64,000 nucleotides of DNA from Rhodopseudomonas boonkerdii (GTDB lineage Bacteria; Pseudomonadota; Alphaproteobacteria; Rhizobiales; Xanthobacteraceae): NCBI RefSeq assembly GCF_021184025.1, contig NZ_CP036537.1, positions 2,790,001 to 2,854,000 of the forward strand. The letters run 5' to 3'. A model generated the notes under the pieces. It searched no databases. It was not told where the DNA came from and saw only the letters and a list, made by a program, of their open reading frames with translations. A program made the position numbers and the translations under genes. This document shows, in pieces, positions 42,907 through 50,519 of the stretch (position 1 is its first letter; the number at the start of each line of letters is the position of its first letter).

Positions 42907-44100
42907 TCAACCGCCGATATAATCGCTCACTGCTTCCGCAAAGCGCAGCGTCAGCTCCGTGCGACCAGCGTCGAGCGGCGCGGCCTGCGACGACATCTTC
43001 GCGATCACCAGCTCCTTTGCCGGTTCGACAAAAATGTGCTGGCCGTGAATGCCGAGGCCGAGGGCCATCTGGCGATCTCGGAGCACATACCATTTGCTGC
43101 GATAGTGCATCGAGCGGTCGCCGAAATAGGGTGCGAGATCGCCGGCCGACCAGGCTGCGGGATTTCCATTCGCGAGGATGTCGTCGATCCAGGCGGACGG
43201 GATGATCGACGTGCCGTTGCGGCTGCCGCCCTGCAGGATCAATTGGCCGACGCGCGCGAGATCCAGCACGGTGGTGCAGATGCCGCCGGCGCAGCGCGGC
43301 GCACCGAAACGGTCGACGGTGACGTAGGCGGGATATTGCGCGCCCATCGGCTGCCACAGATGCGCGCTCATCAAATCCGAAAAACGGCTGCCGCTCGCGC
43401 GCTCAATAATCCAGCCGAGCAGATCGGAATTCGGCGAGACATAGTGGAAGGGGCCGTTGTCCGGACCTTCGCGATCTCTGAGGCTGGTGAGGAAGCTGCG
43501 CAGGTCACTTGGGCTCTCGCCGGGGCCGAGCGGATTCCAGCCGGTCGATTTGCGATATTCGACGATCGGGCCGGAGGTCGCGAGATAGTTCTCGTCGAAC
43601 CGAAGTCCGACCCGCATATCCAGCACATGACGGACGGTGGCATCGGAATAGACGGAGTCACGCAGTTCCGGAACGATCGATACGATCGGCTGTTCCGGGG
43701 AGAGGGCACCTTTCTCGACAAGAATGCCGGCCACAAGGGCAGTCATGGACTTCGACACCGACATCAGGATGTGCGGCGTGTTCGTACTCATGCCGTTGGC
43801 ATAACGCTCGAAGATCACCTTGCCGCGATGCAGGATGGCGATGCCATCGGTATCGGTCGCGTCGAGCAGCTTGTCGATGGAATAACGGACGCCCTCATGT
43901 TCGACAGACAGTGATGAGAGATCGCCCGGGCGAGAGTCCAGCTGCCAGACGTCACCGGGCGCGTTCGGAATATCGGCGGAAGGCACGATGTCGCGAACAT
44001 GATGAAAGGCCCATTTGCTGTACGGACCGGTTCGCCAATTGGCGAGCGTAACCTGATTTGTCGGGACGGACGGAAAACCAGACATCAGCGCAGATGGCAT
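42907..44100 (-). CDS. class C beta-lactamase-fold serine hydrolase (esterase/EstB type)
   Basis: Serine hydrolase of the beta-lactamase superfamily. The 397-residue protein has the nucleophile motif SVSK (SxxK) in HILMSVSKSMTALVAG, a second motif Y-V-S in YVSPNSDLLG, where true class C lactamases have Y-x-N, and GLGIHGQ near the end in the place of KTG. Family members are often esterases or peptidases rather than antibiotic-resistance enzymes. The ATG at 44100 is preceded by TGGAGATA. No convincing signal peptide follows this start; a longer start at 44208 would add a hydrophobic stretch. It is divergent from the amidohydrolase gene. Confidence 0.88.
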   Translation of the reverse strand: MPSALMSGFPSVPTNQVTLANWRTGPYSKWAFHHVRDIVPSADIPNAPGDVWQLDSRPGDLSSLSVEHEGVRYSIDKLLDATDTDGIAILHRGKVIFERYANGMSTNTPHILMSVSKSMTALVAGILVEKGALSPEQPIVSIVPELRDSVYSDATVRHVLDMRVGLRFDENYLATSGPIVEYRKSTGWNPLGPGESPSDLRSFLTSLRDREGPDNGPFHYVSPNSDLLGWIIERASGSRFSDLMSAHLWQPMGAQYPAYVTVDRFGAPRCAGGICTTVLDLARVGQLILQGGSRNGTSIIPSAWIDDILANGNPAAWSAGDLAPYFGDRSMHYRSKWYVLRDRQMALGLGIHGQHIFVEPAKELVIAKMSSQAAPLDAGRTELTLRFAEAVSDYIGG

Positions 44101-44293
44101 CAGCAATATCTCCAGCGAACGAAGCAGGGCGCAAAGTCTGGCCGATTGCATCGGAGACGTCGAGAGACATTCATCGCGTGCAATAGGTGGCAGGACGCGG
44201 AAGCACAACAGGCATGCGCAGCGGTCGCGCGGTTCGAGCGTTGGCGATGGGGCCCCGGTCTGCTAACGCATCGATGGTCCGAAGGAGATTTCC

Positions 44294-45340
44294 ATGCGCG
44301 CGTTCTATCACCCTGATCAGGCGATTCATTCGCCGCAGCAGTTCATGCGTTATGGCCGCTTTGTCCCGATCAAGGACTCGCCCGTTCGCACCGAGCGACT
44401 GATCGGCGCGCTGGCCAAGCACGGGATCACACCGGAACAGCCGGGCGAATATGGCACCGCGCCGGCGCTGACAGTGCATACGGCTGCCTATGTGCGCTTC
44501 CTGGAGACGGCGTGGGAAAACTGGGCAGCGCTACCGGATCACGGTCCGGAAGTGTGGCCGCAATATTTCCCGTATTGGAGCGGGCGTCCCGAAGAGGCGG
44601 CGCGTCGCGATTGCCCGGCGACAGGCTTCATCGCCCAGGTGGGATGGTATCTCGGCGATCTATCGGTGCCGATGGGGCCAGATAGCTGGCGTTCGATCCT
44701 GCGTTCGTCGGAAACGGCGGTGACGGGTGCCGATGCCATTCTCGGTGGCGACCGCGCCGCTTACGCGCTCTGCCGGCCGTCCGGTCATCACGCCCGCGCG
44801 GATCGCGGCACCGGCTTCTGCTATCTCAACAACAGCGCCATCGCCGCGCAGCGGCTGCGCAGCCGGTTCGGCAAGGTGGCGATCATCGATGTGGACGTGC
44901 ATCACGGCGACGGCACGCAGCAGATTTTCTATAACCGTCCGGACGTGCTGACGATTTCGGTACATGGCGATCCCACGAACTTCGTGCCGTTCTATACGGG
45001 CTATGCGAGCGAGACCGGCCATGGCGCCGGCGAGGGCTTTGATTTCAATCTGCCGCTTCAACCCGGTGCGGGCAGTGCCGAGATGAATGCCGCGCTCGAC
45101 AAGGCGATCGAACGGGTGCGGAATTTTGGCGCCGAAGCGCTGGTGGTGGCGCTCGGCTTCGATGCCCACCGCGACGATCCCATCGGCATCCTGAAACTGG
45201 ACGCGAAAGACTTCGGCAGCGTCGGACAAAAGATGCAGTCGCTGGGCTTGCCGACGCTCGTCGTGCAGGAGGGCGGCTACGGCATCGACGCGATCCAGGA
45301 CTGCCTCGATGCGTTTTTGACAGGATTCAAGAGCGCGTAG
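44294..45340 (+). CDS. histone deacetylase-like / acetylpolyamine amidohydrolase
   Basis: Zinc-dependent deacetylase of the arginase-deacetylase fold. The 348-residue protein has RPSGHHARAD (catalytic His pair), GFCYLNNSAIAA, the metal-binding VDVHHGDGTQQIFY, a GFDAHRDDP metal Asp segment and GGYG near the end. Full length and all ligands are present. By similarity to AphA/HdaH-type enzymes it may remove acetyl groups from polyamines. Its stop codon lies in the first bases of a palindromic repeat (45337-45424). Confidence 0.92.
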   Translation: MRAFYHPDQAIHSPQQFMRYGRFVPIKDSPVRTERLIGALAKHGITPEQPGEYGTAPALTVHTAAYVRFLETAWENWAALPDHGPEVWPQYFPYWSGRPEEAARRDCPATGFIAQVGWYLGDLSVPMGPDSWRSILRSSETAVTGADAILGGDRAAYALCRPSGHHARADRGTGFCYLNNSAIAAQRLRSRFGKVAIIDVDVHHGDGTQQIFYNRPDVLTISVHGDPTNFVPFYTGYASETGHGAGEGFDFNLPLQPGAGSAEMNAALDKAIERVRNFGAEALVVALGFDAHRDDPIGILKLDAKDFGSVGQKMQSLGLPTLVVQEGGYGIDAIQDCLDAFLTGFKSA

Positions 45341-45424
45341 GGCGGATGAGGCGAAGCCGTAATCCGCCGGCCGAACTCATAACTGAAACGTCTCGGCGGA
45401 CTACGTTGCGTTCATCCGCCCTAC
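45337..45424. repeat. palindromic repeat, family 3, overlapping a stop codon
   Basis: Terminal arms GTAGGGCGGATGA (45337-45349) and its exact complement (45412-45424) enclose GAAGCCGTAATCCGCCG and a diverged complement. This type of repeat occurs widely in Bradyrhizobium-like genomes. The TAG at 45338-45340 that ends the deacetylase gene is part of the left arm. Confidence 0.75.
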
Positions 45425-45431
45425 AGTCGAA

Positions 45432-45698
45432 CTACACTTTCGCGATCTTGCGTAGCGCCTCGTCGATCCTGCTTTGCCAGCCCGGTCCGGTGTCCTTGAA
45501 GTATTTCAGGACATCGGCGCTGAGGCGCAGTGAGACGGGGACTTTCGTCGGCGCTTTCTGCGGACCGCGTGTGTTCTTGAATTGAGCCAGAATTTCTGGC
45601 GGCAAAACTTCTTCCGGCGGACGTGCCCGGGCGAAATCTTCTTTGGTCCATTCCGGGTCGTCGTCGTCGAACACAGGCTCTTTCAATTTACGGGACAT
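45432..45698 (-). CDS. brnA: BrnA-family antitoxin
   Basis: Antitoxin of type II BrnTA modules: binds BrnT and represses the operon. The 88-residue protein from the ATG at 45698 has an acidic N-terminal part (EPVFDDDDPEWTKEDFARA) and a C-terminal ribbon-helix-helix domain (KVPVSLRLSADVLKYFK..GPGWQSRIDEALRKI). It begins inside the 3' end of brnT (11-nt overlap), the classic toxin-first BrnTA order. The frame is intact while the toxin appears decayed. A start 99 nt upstream is open but lies within the toxin gene. Confidence 0.9.
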   Translation of the reverse strand: MSRKLKEPVFDDDDPEWTKEDFARARPPEEVLPPEILAQFKNTRGPQKAPTKVPVSLRLSADVLKYFKDTGPGWQSRIDEALRKIAKV

Positions 45699-45903
45699 AG
45701 CGCCGCATCTCCTTCGCGTGTGCACGTCGCAGGCTGATGGGACGAACAAGGCCGTCGCGGATGGTGAACACCAGATAATAGGCGATGCCGTCGACATACG
45801 TGATCTTCATGTCGATATCGATCCACCGCTCCAGCGAGATGTGGTGCTTCTCACGGTTCTTCGCTTCCTTCGCCGGATCGAAGTCGGATATTTTATTGTA
45901 TAT
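45688..45903 (-). pseudogene. brnT: decayed BrnT-family toxin gene
   Basis: Minus-strand translation gives FDPAKEAKNREKHHISLERW near the start and AYYLVFTIRD...RPISLRRAHAKEM at the end, clear BrnT/RelE-like segments. About 20 residues of the usual middle part (the beta-strand region with the YGEeR-type motif) are missing, so only 71 codons remain against about 90-95. No ATG, GTG or TTG start exists between the upstream in-frame TGA and the conserved part; an ATA (45901-45903) stands where the start would be. It is probably a non-functional toxin, unless ATA is used as a start codon. Confidence 0.75.
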
Positions 45904-46006
45904 ACGATCTGAGTGGCGTCATCAAGTGCGTCACTATGCACAATAAATCTAAGATTGTATATTTATCGCAGGATCCTCATAGGATGAGCGGCGCGTCCCG
46001 TAACGG

Positions 46007-48712
46007 TTAACTTTCGAAAAACACGAACGCCGCCCACACCGACGGATCATCCGCGGCCTTGATCTTGCCGTGCATCGCCTCGATGCGCACCTTGCGCAGC
46101 GCGCTGGCGTAGTCGAGGCCGTCGTCCGCCAGCACCTGATAGAACCGTGCCATGAAATTGGCGGTGCCTTCATCGGAGACTTCCCACAGCGTCAGCAATG
46201 ACCGCCGCGCGCCGGCAATGGCAAGAGCGGTGGGGAGACCTCGGACACTGCCGACGCGACTGGGATCGCCGAGTGCGGTCTGGCAAGCGGACAGCACCAC
46301 GAGATCGGCAGAGGACAGATCCCAGTTCATCAATTCTTGCGCATAGAGCACGCCGTCATTGTCGTCGCGTTGCGGCGGCCTGCTGAGATTGGGGCGCGAG
46401 ACGACGAGGCCGCTGCGCCAGAGGGCGTCGGTGCGATCCGTGGCAGTCTTGTAGAAGCCGTGGGTGGCGAGATGGATCAGTGATGCGCCGTTGGCGTCGT
46501 TGCGCAGGATGGGCTCGCTGACGCCATCGCCGGAGAGCATCGTGACCTTGAGACTGCGCTTCTTCAGATCGGCTTCGACGGTATCGATTTCGGTCCTGGT
46601 CGAGGGCAGTTGATTGGCGGCGCCAGCATAATCGAGGCCGCCGACAACCAGCGCCTTTTTGCCTGCCGTGAGTTTCGTGCCGCGTTCGGCAAAGAACAGG
46701 GCGTCGGCACGTGTCATGATGCGGGTGTCATAGATTTCGTCGAGATAGCGGCCGCCGGCATCCTGCAACATCGCGAAGGGCAGGCTGTAAAGCTCGCTGT
46801 CGGGCACCAGGAACAGACGCTTGATGTCGGCGAGTTGTGGCTTTAGCGGGCCGAGCAGGGTGTCGTAGAGGCGACGGAACGTCTTGGCGCGATCTGCAGA
46901 GGTCACATCGGCACCCAGAAAATTATCGAGCGGGCCGAGATCGACCAGCGTCGGCGCTTTGCCGTGGCAATGGATCACCGCCTGCAGGCGCATCTCCGGC
47001 TTCGGATCTATGGGCGTGACGCGGTTGCGACGGCCGCTGACGAAGAAATCGACCAGGGCGTCCGTGCGTTCAAGCTTGTCCTCGATGGTCGGCAACTTGA
47101 GATCGGTTGGTGCCTTTTCGCCCATACGCGCTGCGAGCGCCCGGCGGGCCTCCTGCAACTGAACAAGCACTTGCCGCGCATCGTCATCGATCTTGCCGGA
47201 TGAGAGCAGCTCCTGCTGCTGACCTGACAGGCGCAGCACGGTCTGCGCCAGCGTTCTGGTCGCATCATCGGGGAGACGATCGGCGGTGAGGCGGAGCAGT
47301 GTGCGGTCGCCATCTTCCATCGTCTTCCAGCGCGTCACCGCTTCGGCATAGGCCTGTGCAGCGGCGGGCTCCTGCAGGGCATAACGGCCGAATTCATACA
47401 GAATGTCGTCGGCGAGCTTGCGCATGGTTTCCGCCACATAGCGATTGCCGGCAGTGCCTACCTCGCGCAGCATCCAGCGGAACGATTGCTGCTCGACATC
47501 CTTGAAGGTGGCGAGCGTCTCCTTGTCGCCACGCTTCATCCGCGTCATGGCGACGCCGAGTAGCGCATCGAAGGTCATCGGATGCTGTTTGGCGATGGTC
47601 TCCTGCGAGCGCTGATAGGCGTCGATGCGCAGCGCCAAGGCGCGCTCGGTATCGCCGCGCAGCTCATACTGGTCGGCGGCGAGCTGCGCGGTCTTGATGC
47701 GCAGGATGTCCGGTGCACCGTTCCAGTCCTTGACGCGGGCCATCGCTTCGAGATCGGCGTTGCTGAGACGACGGTCGGGATGGAAATAGGCCTTTGTATA
47801 AGCGATCCAGGCATCGGCTTGCGCCACATGTTCGGAGGTCGGATCGGCCAACGCGGCGGCGGCACGTTTCTGCAGTTCGAGCGCCTTCATCGTTTCGGCC
47901 TCGTTGCCCATGGCGAGATGATTGAGCGCGAGATTGGAGGCCGATACCAAAGCCTGAATGCTGCCGAGGCCGTAATGGGCGATGCGCCGTTTCAGCAGCG
48001 GCTCGTCGATGGTCGCGGCGACATCGGGATGGCCGACCATACGAAGGGCTTCGGCATAATTGTTCTCGGTGCGCCAGGTCAGCGGCACGCGCTCGCCGAG
48101 TGCCTTCCTGGCGTTGAGATAAATCTCTTCGGACAGATTGAGGCCGGCGGCGACGGCGCCATTGTTGGTCAGCACGGTTGCAAGAATATCGCCGCCCGCG
48201 ATGTCCTCTTGCGAGTTCATACCAAAGATCGCACGCATGCGCTTGTGCGCCTCGGTGGCAACCGGGATCGCGGCCTCATATTGATTGGTGCGGTTGAGGA
48301 AACGCGCGTATTCGAACCAGAACGTGGCGGCGGCGCTGTTTGGCTCCTGCGTGGCGCGGGTCTTCGACGCATCGGCAAACAATTCGGACGCGGCCGCATT
48401 GTCGCGGCGACGTTCGAACAGGGTAACGGCGTTGAGATAGGCGCGGATCGTCAGGTCGGAATAATTACTGTCTGCGAGAGAGCGCAGCGTCGTTTTCAGG
48501 CGCAGGCGCCCGCCATCGCTGTCATCCGCCTGCAATCTGCGAAAGGCGTCGTTGATACGGTCGACGAATTCACGCTCGCTCGGCGCCTTGCGGCTTTGGG
48601 CTTGCGCGATATGTGGGATGACTGGCAGGGCGGCAGCGCCCGCTGTGACGGCAAGCGCGATACGGCCGGCAAGGCTTGCGCCCGCAGTCCAGCGAGTTCG
48701 AAGGAAAGACAT
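46007..48712 (-). CDS. exported TPR-CHAT caspase-like protease
   Basis: A large protein with a Sec signal peptide and a C-terminal CHAT domain (caspase/separase-like Cys protease clan). The signal peptide covers about residues 1-39 (LAGRIALAVTAGAAALPVIP, cleavage near AQA-Q). Residues about 60-480 are helical TPR-like repeats (e.g. NSAAATFWFEYARFLNRTNQ). The CHAT domain is about residues 600-895: catalytic His H751 in LIHLATHGFY and Cys C810 in LVVLSACQTALGD are both intact, as is GARRSLLTLWEVSDEGT. It should therefore be an active protease in the periplasm or outside the cell. It starts 6 nt after the PAAR-repeat gene. The substrate is unknown. Confidence 0.9.
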   Translation of the reverse strand: MSFLRTRWTAGASLAGRIALAVTAGAAALPVIPHIAQAQSRKAPSEREFVDRINDAFRRLQADDSDGGRLRLKTTLRSLADSNYSDLTIRAYLNAVTLFERRRDNAAASELFADASKTRATQEPNSAAATFWFEYARFLNRTNQYEAAIPVATEAHKRMRAIFGMNSQEDIAGGDILATVLTNNGAVAAGLNLSEEIYLNARKALGERVPLTWRTENNYAEALRMVGHPDVAATIDEPLLKRRIAHYGLGSIQALVSASNLALNHLAMGNEAETMKALELQKRAAAALADPTSEHVAQADAWIAYTKAYFHPDRRLSNADLEAMARVKDWNGAPDILRIKTAQLAADQYELRGDTERALALRIDAYQRSQETIAKQHPMTFDALLGVAMTRMKRGDKETLATFKDVEQQSFRWMLREVGTAGNRYVAETMRKLADDILYEFGRYALQEPAAAQAYAEAVTRWKTMEDGDRTLLRLTADRLPDDATRTLAQTVLRLSGQQQELLSSGKIDDDARQVLVQLQEARRALAARMGEKAPTDLKLPTIEDKLERTDALVDFFVSGRRNRVTPIDPKPEMRLQAVIHCHGKAPTLVDLGPLDNFLGADVTSADRAKTFRRLYDTLLGPLKPQLADIKRLFLVPDSELYSLPFAMLQDAGGRYLDEIYDTRIMTRADALFFAERGTKLTAGKKALVVGGLDYAGAANQLPSTRTEIDTVEADLKKRSLKVTMLSGDGVSEPILRNDANGASLIHLATHGFYKTATDRTDALWRSGLVVSRPNLSRPPQRDDNDGVLYAQELMNWDLSSADLVVLSACQTALGDPSRVGSVRGLPTALAIAGARRSLLTLWEVSDEGTANFMARFYQVLADDGLDYASALRKVRIEAMHGKIKAADDPSVWAAFVFFES

Positions 48713-48718
48713 CTGCGA

Positions 48719-49033
48719 TTATTTGCAGCCCGATGTGGTGTCGCCGGCACGGGCCATCGGCTTGCCGTTGACAAAGACTCCAGTGGCGCCCGATGTGGTC
48801 TTTGCGCCGCATTCGGTGCTGCCGCCGACCACGGCGACTGGCTTGCCATTGATATAGACGCCCTTCGCGCCTTCGATGATCTTGCCGTCGGTGGTGGTAT
48901 CGCCGACACGTGCCGCCGGCTTGCCATTCACTGTGACACCCGTCGCACCCGACGTGATCTGGCCGGGCTGCTGGGCTGAGGCTGCGGCAATCAGGGCGGC
49001 AACGAAAATCAGGGCAAGGGCGGTATGTCGCAT
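48719..49033 (-). CDS. secreted PAAR-repeat-like protein
   Basis: The 104-residue protein has an N-terminal signal peptide (MRHTALALIFVAALIAAASA, cleavage before QQ) and three PAAR-like repeats: ATGVTVNGKPAARVGD (about 30-45), AKGVYINGKPVAVVGG (56-71) and ATGVFVNGKPMARAGD (83-98), with Cys at 75 and 103. PAAR proteins normally cap the type VI secretion spike in the cytoplasm; here Sec export is predicted and no T6SS gene is in the window. Upstream ATG codons would bury the signal peptide. It is cotranscribed with the TPR-CHAT gene, 6 nt downstream. Confidence 0.85.
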   Translation of the reverse strand: MRHTALALIFVAALIAAASAQQPGQITSGATGVTVNGKPAARVGDTTTDGKIIEGAKGVYINGKPVAVVGGSTECGAKTTSGATGVFVNGKPMARAGDTTSGCK

Positions 49034-49165
49034 CGTTGTTCCGGGTGCAGTTGCGTCGGGGACGGCATGATGTAAGTCTGTACCGGCGCGGGCAAGAGAC
49101 GATGCCGCAAAGAGCCATGCGCCAAGGCCCTGGAAAGCCGTCAAAAAGGCAAGGAACCAAATGCG

Positions 49166-49492
49166 ATGATCTATGAGTTGCGGGTCTATCGATGTCTTCC
49201 CGGGCGGTTGCCGGCGCTGCTCAAGCGTTTCGAAACTGCGACATTGAAGCTTTGGGAGAAGCACGGCATCCGTCCGGCGGGCTTTTTCACCACGGTGATC
49301 GGCGAGTCCAATAACGACCTGACCTACATACTGAAGTGGGAGTCGCTCGCAGAGCGCGAGAAGCTCTGGACGGCTTTCATGACCGATCCCGACTGGATTG
49401 CGGCCCGCACCAAGTCCGAGGAAGACGGCCAGATCGTCGGCAATATTGCCAGCCAGTTTCTCGCTCCGACGGCGTTCTCGGCGCTGAAATAG
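49166..49492 (+). CDS. NIPSNAP-family protein
   Basis: The 108-residue protein has the dimeric ferredoxin-like (alpha-beta barrel) NIPSNAP fold: IYELRVYRCLPGRLPALLKRF at the start and LTYILKWESLAEREKLWTAF in the middle. The biochemical role of bacterial NIPSNAP proteins is not established. It is divergent from the PAAR/CHAT unit (132 nt gap) and upstream of kdsA in the same direction. Confidence 0.9.
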   Translation: MIYELRVYRCLPGRLPALLKRFETATLKLWEKHGIRPAGFFTTVIGESNNDLTYILKWESLAEREKLWTAFMTDPDWIAARTKSEEDGQIVGNIASQFLAPTAFSALK

Positions 49493-49633
49493 ATCTGCCG
49501 GCAGCGCGGTTGGGCCGGGCGGCGCGTCCGGCGCAACCCTGACATCCGAATAAGCGGGAGCGAGCCGATCGGGCTTGCATCCCGTCCGGTCCTGCGGTTG
49601 ATGGTTGCGTTCCCTTCAGGAGACCAGACCGTC

Positions 49634-50488
49634 TTGACCGCACCAGCTGCCGCCGCGCCCGTCGTTGAACTTGGCTCCGTCCGTTTCGGCAACGACCTGC
49701 CGATTTCGGTGATTGCGGGACCATGCCAGCTGGAGAGCCGGCAGCACGCGCTGGAAACCGCGCAGGCACTGAAGGAAATCGCTGCGCGGCTGAAGATCGG
49801 GCTCGTCTACAAGACCTCCTTCGACAAGGCCAACCGCACCAGCGCGTCTGCCGCCCGTGGCATCGGCCTTGATGATGCGCTGCCTATTTTCGCGGAAATC
49901 CGTGAGACGTTCGGTCTCCCTGTTCTGACCGACGTTCACGAGAACGACCAATGTGCGCGGGCTGCGGAAGTCGTCGACGTGCTGCAAATTCCGGCCTTCC
50001 TGTGCCGGCAGACCGACTTGCTGCTGGCAGCCGCTGCCACTGGCAAGGCGGTCAATGTGAAGAAGGGCCAGTTCCTTGCCCCGTGGGACATGGCCAATGT
50101 CGTCAAGAAGCTGGTCGGCGGCGGCAACGACAAGGTGCTGGTCACCGAGCGTGGCGCATCCTTCGGCTACAACACGCTGGTCTCCGACATGCGCGCGCTG
50201 CCGATCCTGGCGCGCACTACCAAGGCGCCGGTGATCTTCGACGCCACGCATTCGGTGCAGCAGCCAGGCGGCAAGGGCGAGTCCTCGGGCGGCGAGCGTG
50301 AATTCGTGCCGGTGCTGGCGCGGGCTGCGGTGGCGGTCGGTGTCGCCGGCATTTTCATCGAGACACATCCCGATCCCGACAATGCGCCGTCGGATGGGCC
50401 GAATATGGTACCGCTGTGCGAGTTCGAAGCGCTGGTGAAGAACCTGATGGCATTCGACGCTCTTGCCAAGCAGACGGCCAGGACCTGA
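49634..50488 (+). CDS. kdsA: 2-dehydro-3-deoxyphosphooctonate aldolase (KDO-8-P synthase)
   Basis: Condenses PEP with arabinose 5-phosphate to make KDO 8-phosphate for the LPS inner core. Motifs are ISVIAGPCQLESRQHALETA, VYKTSFDKANRTS, PVLTDVHE and IFDATHSVQQPGG, all KdsA. The N-terminus is uncertain: the TTG at 49634 (after AGGAG) gives 284 residues, closest to the family length; an ATG at 49601 gives 295 but lacks a ribosome site. It complements the lpx genes at 14-18 kb in LPS synthesis. Confidence 0.95.
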   Translation: MTAPAAAAPVVELGSVRFGNDLPISVIAGPCQLESRQHALETAQALKEIAARLKIGLVYKTSFDKANRTSASAARGIGLDDALPIFAEIRETFGLPVLTDVHENDQCARAAEVVDVLQIPAFLCRQTDLLLAAAATGKAVNVKKGQFLAPWDMANVVKKLVGGGNDKVLVTERGASFGYNTLVSDMRALPILARTTKAPVIFDATHSVQQPGGKGESSGGEREFVPVLARAAVAVGVAGIFIETHPDPDNAPSDGPNMVPLCEFEALVKNLMAFDALAKQTART

Positions 50489-50519
50489 CGATGCAGCATC
50501 GGTTCGCGGCGGCGCGTTG

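Noticed and set aside
42907..44100. Antibiotic-resistance beta-lactamase
   Set aside because: The second and third motifs deviate from class C enzymes (Y-x-S instead of Y-x-N; no K-T-G), so an esterase or peptidase is more likely.
45643..45912. Plus-strand 89-codon frame over the brnTA locus
   Set aside because: The minus strand carries clear BrnA and BrnT-like sequence; the plus frame has no recognisable features.
45965..45995. Short palindrome ATCCTCATAGGAT after the CHAT gene as a terminator or repeat copy
   Set aside because: The stem is only about 5-6 bp with no T-run, and its likeness to repeat family 1 (GGATGAG) is too short to be sure of.
48719..49033. Type VI secretion cluster around the PAAR-repeat gene
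   Set aside because: No vgrG, hcp, tss or effector/immunity gene occurs in the window, and the protein has a Sec signal peptide.
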